From: an uncultured Nitrospira sp.
Lineage (GTDB): Bacteria; Nitrospirota; Nitrospiria; Nitrospirales; Nitrospiraceae
Direction of reading: 5' to 3'
Length of the DNA: 9,923 bases
Assembly: GCA_946479785.1 (NCBI GenBank)
Contig: CAMLHQ010000106.1
Span: 1 to 9,923, forward strand
Shown piece after piece: positions 7,139 to 9,923 of the stretch. The notes below the pieces were generated by a model. It searched no databases and was not told the origin of the DNA. It was given only the letters and a program-made list of their open reading frames with translations. The position numbers were made by a program, and so were the translations under genes. Every line of letters begins with the position of its first letter. Positions within the stretch are counted from its first letter, which is position 1.

Positions 7139-8845
7139 TCAGCCGCGTACGGTGGACCGTCTGGTGGTTTGAATCGTGCGATACAGCCCGTCAACTGCCG
7201 CCTCTTTGTTGATGAAGGCGACGGCTCCTGCCTTTAACATCGCCGCCTCAACCGGTCCACCTCCATGCATAGAGAGACCAATCACCACCACACCGGGATA
7301 TTTGAGCTTAAGCCGTCGAGTGGCTTCGAGACCATCTAACTTCGGCATGGTAACGTCCATGAGTACGACATCCGGTTCTAAGCTCTCGGCCAACGCCACC
7401 GCCTCCTCCCCGTTCACTGCCTCCCCGACCACCTGAATGTCTCTGTACTGCTTCAACAAGTTGCATAGCCCCTCACGTACCACGGCATGATCGTCCGCCA
7501 CGAGGACACGGACCGGGGAATTGTCTGCGGTACTAGGTGATTGCACCGCCGTTACATCTGCCGCCTGCTCACGGTCGTTTTCCTGTGCTTTGGCCTCCTC
7601 CATGATCGATCCGTGACCGGCGATGAGGGAAGATCCGACGGAACTGTCACAAAGTGGCAGCACGAGCGTCGCCGTCGTGCCGTTCCCTGGCGAGGACTCC
7701 AGCTCGAAACGGCCGCCTAATGCCAACATCCGCTCGCGTATGCTCAGCAGCCCAAACCCGCGAGTCGGAGAATATTCTTTCTTGCTTGCGGACATGAGAG
7801 GATCAAAACCTGCGCCTTGGTCGGAAATTTGAATGTACAACGATCCGTCAACCTGTTCGAGAGTCAGTGTCGCTTTAGGCGTCTCGGCATGTTTTGCGCA
7901 ATTGATAAGCAGCTCACGGATCGATTGAAACAATAGCAACGCTTGATCCTCCGGCATCGTCGGAATCTGCGTCTTGATGTGTAAGGAGACGGAGAGATCA
8001 CGCTCCCGCATTTGCTCCGTCAGCCATTGGAGTGCCATCGGCAGGCCGAACTCGGAGAGAACGGGCGGGCTGAGCTGCGAGATCAAGGTCCGCGTATAGG
8101 TCAAGGCCTGGCCTATAACCTCTTCCGCATCAGTAACGATCTTCGCGATTGGAGGCGACATCGGCTGCTGTTTCGCCTGGCTGAGCTTGAGCCGGCCCAG
8201 CGCCAGGAGCTGTGCGAGATAGTCGTGTAGATCCGCCGCGACGCGCTGACGCTCACGCTGTTCCGTGACGTTCAGTTCCGCGGCTAAGGCGCGCAGCCGC
8301 TTCTGCGACGCAGTCAGCTCCTCCGTCCGTTCAGCAACGCGCACTTCCAATTTGTCGTTTAACTGCCGCAGCAGTTCTTCCATGTGTTTGCGTTCCGTCA
8401 CATCGTAGAAGCAATTGATCGCTCCTATGATTTCTCCTCGGTCGTCCGTCAGCGGAGCAATGTTCACGATAACGATAACCCGCGAGCCATCGGGCCGCTC
8501 GATATGCACTTCTCCGTCATGTATCCCCGGTAGCCTGCCACTCAGCACATCGCCCATGGGACATTGCTCGTGCGGCATAAAACTGCCGTCTGGGCGGTAC
8601 ATCTTGAACGAGCCGCAGAAGCGTTCATCGGTATCCTCCGGCTCCGGTTTGCGGCCCCACAGTTCCGCTGCGCGGTTGTTGTAATCCCGGACTACGCCCG
8701 AGGCATCACAGGAATAGACGGCGATGGGGGCCAAGTCGAACAAAGTGCGATAGCGCTCCTGGCTGTCGCGCAAGGCGTCAGCACCATTAGCGTTCCACTC
8801 ATTCACTTGTTCCTGGTGGTTGCTATAGGAAGGATCGTTAGTCAC
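7139..8845 (-). CDS. Hybrid sensor histidine kinase: PAS, HisKA_3, HATPase, C-terminal receiver
   Basis: A 568-residue cytoplasmic signalling protein; I see no membrane segment. Residues 27-153 form a PAS domain (YRTLFDLAPIAVY at 32-44, closing with CFYDVTERK at 145-153). It includes a cysteine-containing insert around 77-95 (ERFCGS, HEQCPM) common in PAS kinases of environmental bacteria. Residues 154-200 are a coiled coil (MEELLRQLNDKLEVRVAERT). A NarX-type HisKA_3 dimerisation domain follows, with phospho-acceptor H207 in ADLHDYL. The ATPase has its N box at 309-320 (ELLINCAKHA), DQGAGFD at 342-348 and GFGLLSIRERMLALGG at 363-378. A charged linker (400-444) leads to a NarL-like receiver with D451, D452, phospho-acceptor D497, S525 and K547 all present. 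The protein stops at 568 with no helix-turn-helix, so phosphate must pass to another protein or the receiver regulates the kinase. The start is a GTG without a clear Shine-Dalgarno site; a GTG at 8806 (residue 14, after AGGA) is an alternative. The signal is unknown. Confidence 0.9.
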   Translation of the reverse strand: MTNDPSYSNHQEQVNEWNANGADALRDSQERYRTLFDLAPIAVYSCDASGVVRDYNNRAAELWGRKPEPEDTDERFCGSFKMYRPDGSFMPHEQCPMGDVLSGRLPGIHDGEVHIERPDGSRVIVIVNIAPLTDDRGEIIGAINCFYDVTERKHMEELLRQLNDKLEVRVAERTEELTASQKRLRALAAELNVTEQRERQRVAADLHDYLAQLLALGRLKLSQAKQQPMSPPIAKIVTDAEEVIGQALTYTRTLISQLSPPVLSEFGLPMALQWLTEQMRERDLSVSLHIKTQIPTMPEDQALLLFQSIRELLINCAKHAETPKATLTLEQVDGSLYIQISDQGAGFDPLMSASKKEYSPTRGFGLLSIRERMLALGGRFELESSPGNGTTATLVLPLCDSSVGSSLIAGHGSIMEEAKAQENDREQAADVTAVQSPSTADNSPVRVLVADDHAVVREGLCNLLKQYRDIQVVGEAVNGEEAVALAESLEPDVVLMDVTMPKLDGLEATRRLKLKYPGVVVIGLSMHGGGPVEAAMLKAGAVAFINKEAAVDGLYRTIQTTRRSTVRG

Positions 8846-8983
8846 ATCTCAGTCTAAAGACAACCATGATCCGCTGAACCTATGGATGTACCTAGTTCCC
8901 TGTGCTCATTTCGTCCAACGGAATGAGACCACCTCTTCGCGCCGGCCAACGAATTCAGTGTCGCTGCCATTTGAAAATAAATA

Positions 8984-9009
8984 AGCCTGCTGGATTTCAC
9001 CAGCAGGCT
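8984..9009. terminator. Strong intrinsic terminator, probably bidirectional
   Basis: A perfect 10-bp stem (AGCCTGCTGG at 8984-8993 with CCAGCAGGCT at 9000-9009) encloses the 6-base loop ATTTCA. On the minus strand it is followed by TATTTATTTTC, and on the plus strand by ATTTTTG. It lies about 50 bases after the stop of the minus-strand lipoprotein gene, which it most likely terminates, and it separates that gene from the sensor kinase gene. Confidence 0.88.
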
Positions 9010-9060
9010 ATTTTTGTAACCCGGCAGCGTCCCAACAGCCAAGCCGTTCCGATCGTTCTT

Positions 9061-9624
9061 TCAGTTTGGACCTGCAATAGGTCCGAGGATGCTTTGTCCC
9101 GATGCAGTGGTCACCTCAGTCATTGTCCCTGCATGGTCAGTGACCAGCAAATACGTCGGTCCATTGTGTTGCTTGCAGGTGATTGTGAACGTCACGCTCG
9201 GTGCGCCTCCATGATCTGTAAACCCGACCGGATTTCCTGTGGTCGTGCTCTTGATTTTCCAATCAACGACTGAAGTATCGGCATTCGAGGTCGTCGGTCC
9301 ATTGAGTGTCTCAGGCGCTTTCAGGGTACAGTCTTTAAGATTATGCGGCGAGATGATATCGACCCCGGTGATGGGAGAGCCTGTGGCCGTTGCCACCGTA
9401 TAGACCCACGTTGGTTCCTTCGTGTCTTTATAGACGACACTCGCTGTGAAGGCCACATTACCAGACGGCGTCATTCCAGTGGCTGTCACCGGAGGCCCTG
9501 TGAGGGTCTTTGCGATCGGCTTTGCAGAAGCCTTTTGCGGTTCAGGCTCGGTGGTTGCACACCCCTGAACGACTAGTGTGATGGCCAAACATGTTCCGAT
9601 AAGCACCGCTGATGTGCATCTCAT
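9061..9624 (-). CDS. Small beta-rich lipoprotein of unknown function
   Basis: A 187-residue protein that I do not recognise. It has a lipoprotein signal peptide: a short basic start, a hydrophobic stretch 4-19 and lipobox VQGC with the lipidated cysteine at C22. A Pro/Lys/Thr linker (ATTEPEPQKASAKP) would hold the domain off the membrane. Residue 23 is Ala rather than Asp, so outer-membrane sorting is likely if the host uses the E. coli rule. The rest (about 45-187) is rich in Thr, Ser and Gly with alternating strands (WVYTVATATG, SVVDWKIKS, VTFTITC). That resembles an immunoglobulin-like sandwich, with C99 and C150 possibly bonded. The start is well supported: GGGAGG (9635-9630) lies 5 bases before the ATG. 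The gene appears monocistronic, bounded by the strong terminator at 8984-9009. No catalytic motif is visible, so a structural or binding role is only a guess. Confidence 0.85.
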   Translation of the reverse strand: MRCTSAVLIGTCLAITLVVQGCATTEPEPQKASAKPIAKTLTGPPVTATGMTPSGNVAFTASVVYKDTKEPTWVYTVATATGSPITGVDIISPHNLKDCTLKAPETLNGPTTSNADTSVVDWKIKSTTTGNPVGFTDHGGAPSVTFTITCKQHNGPTYLLVTDHAGTMTEVTTASGQSILGPIAGPN

Positions 9625-9629
9625 CGAAG

Positions 9630-9635
9630 CCTCCC
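9630..9635 (-). promoter_or_regulatory. Strong Shine-Dalgarno site of the lipoprotein gene
   Basis: Read on the minus strand this is GGGAGG, 5 bases before the ATG at 9624. It fixes that start. Confidence 0.7.
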
Positions 9636-9713
9636 GGGTGAGTGGGCTAATGAGCAGTCAGAGCGAAAGGCGATCGTCGACATCGCTTGACTCGACATGG
9701 CGGTTCGATGCGC

Positions 9714-9729
9714 TGCAAGCAGTGCGCCT
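9714..9729 (-). promoter_or_regulatory. Possible sigma-54-type promoter upstream of the lipoprotein gene
   Basis: On the minus strand the 16 bases read AGGCGCACTGCTTGCA. Compared with the sigma-54 consensus TGGCACGNNNNTTGCW, the GG and GC dinucleotides are at the required spacing and TTGCA is exact, with three mismatches in the -24 half. Transcription would start near 9703, leaving a leader of about 80 bases before the ATG. A chance match is possible, and no enhancer-binding regulator gene is in the window. Confidence 0.25.
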
Positions 9730-9735
9730 CCGGAT

Positions 9736-9865
9736 GTCTAGACTTGTTCAAGATCCTGAAGCTTAAAGACATTTCAAGGAGATACGCTTAAGGAAGTCCG
9801 CCTACCGGTCAGTGGTTTCGGTAGCTTGCATGGTGGATATGATGTCCGGCCGGGACAGCTTGTCC
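9736..9865. other. Non-coding stretch with two short inverted repeats
   Basis: I see no supportable gene here. CTACCG (9802-9807) pairs with CGGTAG (9819-9824) over an 11-base loop. GGGACA (9852-9857) pairs with TGTCCC (9861-9866) over 3 bases, and the latter abuts the stop codon of the possible membrane-protein fragment at the right edge. Neither has a T tract, so they are not clear intrinsic terminators; operators or RNA-processing hairpins are equally possible. Confidence 0.35.
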
Positions 9866-9923
9866 CTAGATCGGAGTCAGTAAAGCTGTAATGACCAGAG
9901 ACATAATGAGAAAGACAAGAGGC
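9866..9923 (-). CDS. Possible C-terminal end of a membrane protein, partial
   Basis: One minus-strand frame, read from 9922 to the TAG at 9868-9866, gives 18 residues: PLVFLIMSLVITALLTPI. This is almost entirely hydrophobic, like a final transmembrane helix. Endings of the type TTLLTP occur at the end of the membrane domain in cation/proton antiporters, but 18 residues cannot establish a family. The other minus-strand frames give less convincing protein. It points in the same direction as the lipoprotein gene and would lie upstream of it. Confidence 0.3.
   Translation of the reverse strand, partial: PLVFLIMSLVITALLTPI

Noticed and set aside
7139..7200. Truncated NarL-type regulator (lost DNA-binding domain) by frameshift at the kinase C-terminus
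   Set aside because: The frames following the receiver were read and show no LuxR-type helix-turn-helix text. The receiver is complete through its conserved Lys and last helix.
8854..9042. 62-residue minus-strand open frame between the lipoprotein and sensor-kinase genes
   Set aside because: It runs straight through the strong terminator at 8984-9009 and has no ribosome-binding site or motif.
9578..9766. 62-residue plus-strand open frame at the lipoprotein start
   Set aside because: It overlaps the signal-peptide coding region and ribosome-binding site of the lipoprotein gene on the opposite strand, and the product looks random.
9891..9923. Plus-strand ATG open to the right edge as the start of a new gene
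   Set aside because: There is no ribosome-binding site at proper spacing (the nearest GGAG is 14 bases away), the product is only 11 basic residues, and a hydrophobic minus-strand reading covers the same bases.

Overview
The window is about 9.9 kb of ordinary chromosomal bacterial sequence with moderately high GC, densely packed genes, ATG/GTG starts and readable Shine-Dalgarno sites. The Sec signal peptide, lipoprotein, bacterial-type beta-oxidation enzymes and NarX-type kinase fit a Gram-negative environmental bacterium. A Nitrospira-like or other Nitrospirota-like host is my impression from gene style only; no taxonomic marker is present to prove it. No rRNA, tRNA, CRISPR array, transposase, integrase or other mobile-element gene was seen.

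Left two thirds (1-6008): a divergent fatty-acid beta-oxidation locus. On the minus strand fadI (long-chain-type 3-ketoacyl-CoA thiolase) is followed, two bases after its stop, by fadJ (fused enoyl-CoA hydratase/3-hydroxyacyl-CoA dehydrogenase). fadJ runs off the left edge and only 434 residues are present. On the plus strand, across a roughly 200-bp shared promoter region with overlapping inverted repeats, lie a 621-residue VLCAD/ACAD9-like acyl-CoA dehydrogenase and a second, AtoB/PhaA-type thiolase. Together these four genes encode every step of the beta-oxidation spiral after acyl-CoA activation: dehydrogenation, hydration, second oxidation and thiolysis. The AtoB-type thiolase could finish off acetoacetyl-CoA or run acetyl-CoA condensation. 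No acyl-CoA synthetase, electron-transfer flavoprotein or transcriptional regulator is visible.

Middle (6018-6974): nine bases after the second thiolase comes an exported protein of unknown function, with a Sec signal peptide, three close cysteine pairs and a sequence that looks like an alpha/beta barrel. It is probably the last gene of the plus-strand operon.

Right third (7139-9923, all minus strand): a cytoplasmic hybrid sensor kinase (PAS, coiled coil, HisKA_3, HATPase, C-terminal receiver, no DNA-binding output). Next comes a strong intrinsic terminator, then a small beta-rich lipoprotein of unknown function with a good Shine-Dalgarno site and a possible sigma-54-like promoter. At the extreme right edge there may be the last 18 residues of a membrane protein. 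I see no clear novel multi-gene system. The most interesting points are the acyl-CoA dehydrogenase signature variant, the output-less hybrid kinase, the exported cysteine-paired protein placed in a beta-oxidation operon, and the paired inverted repeats in the divergent promoter region.
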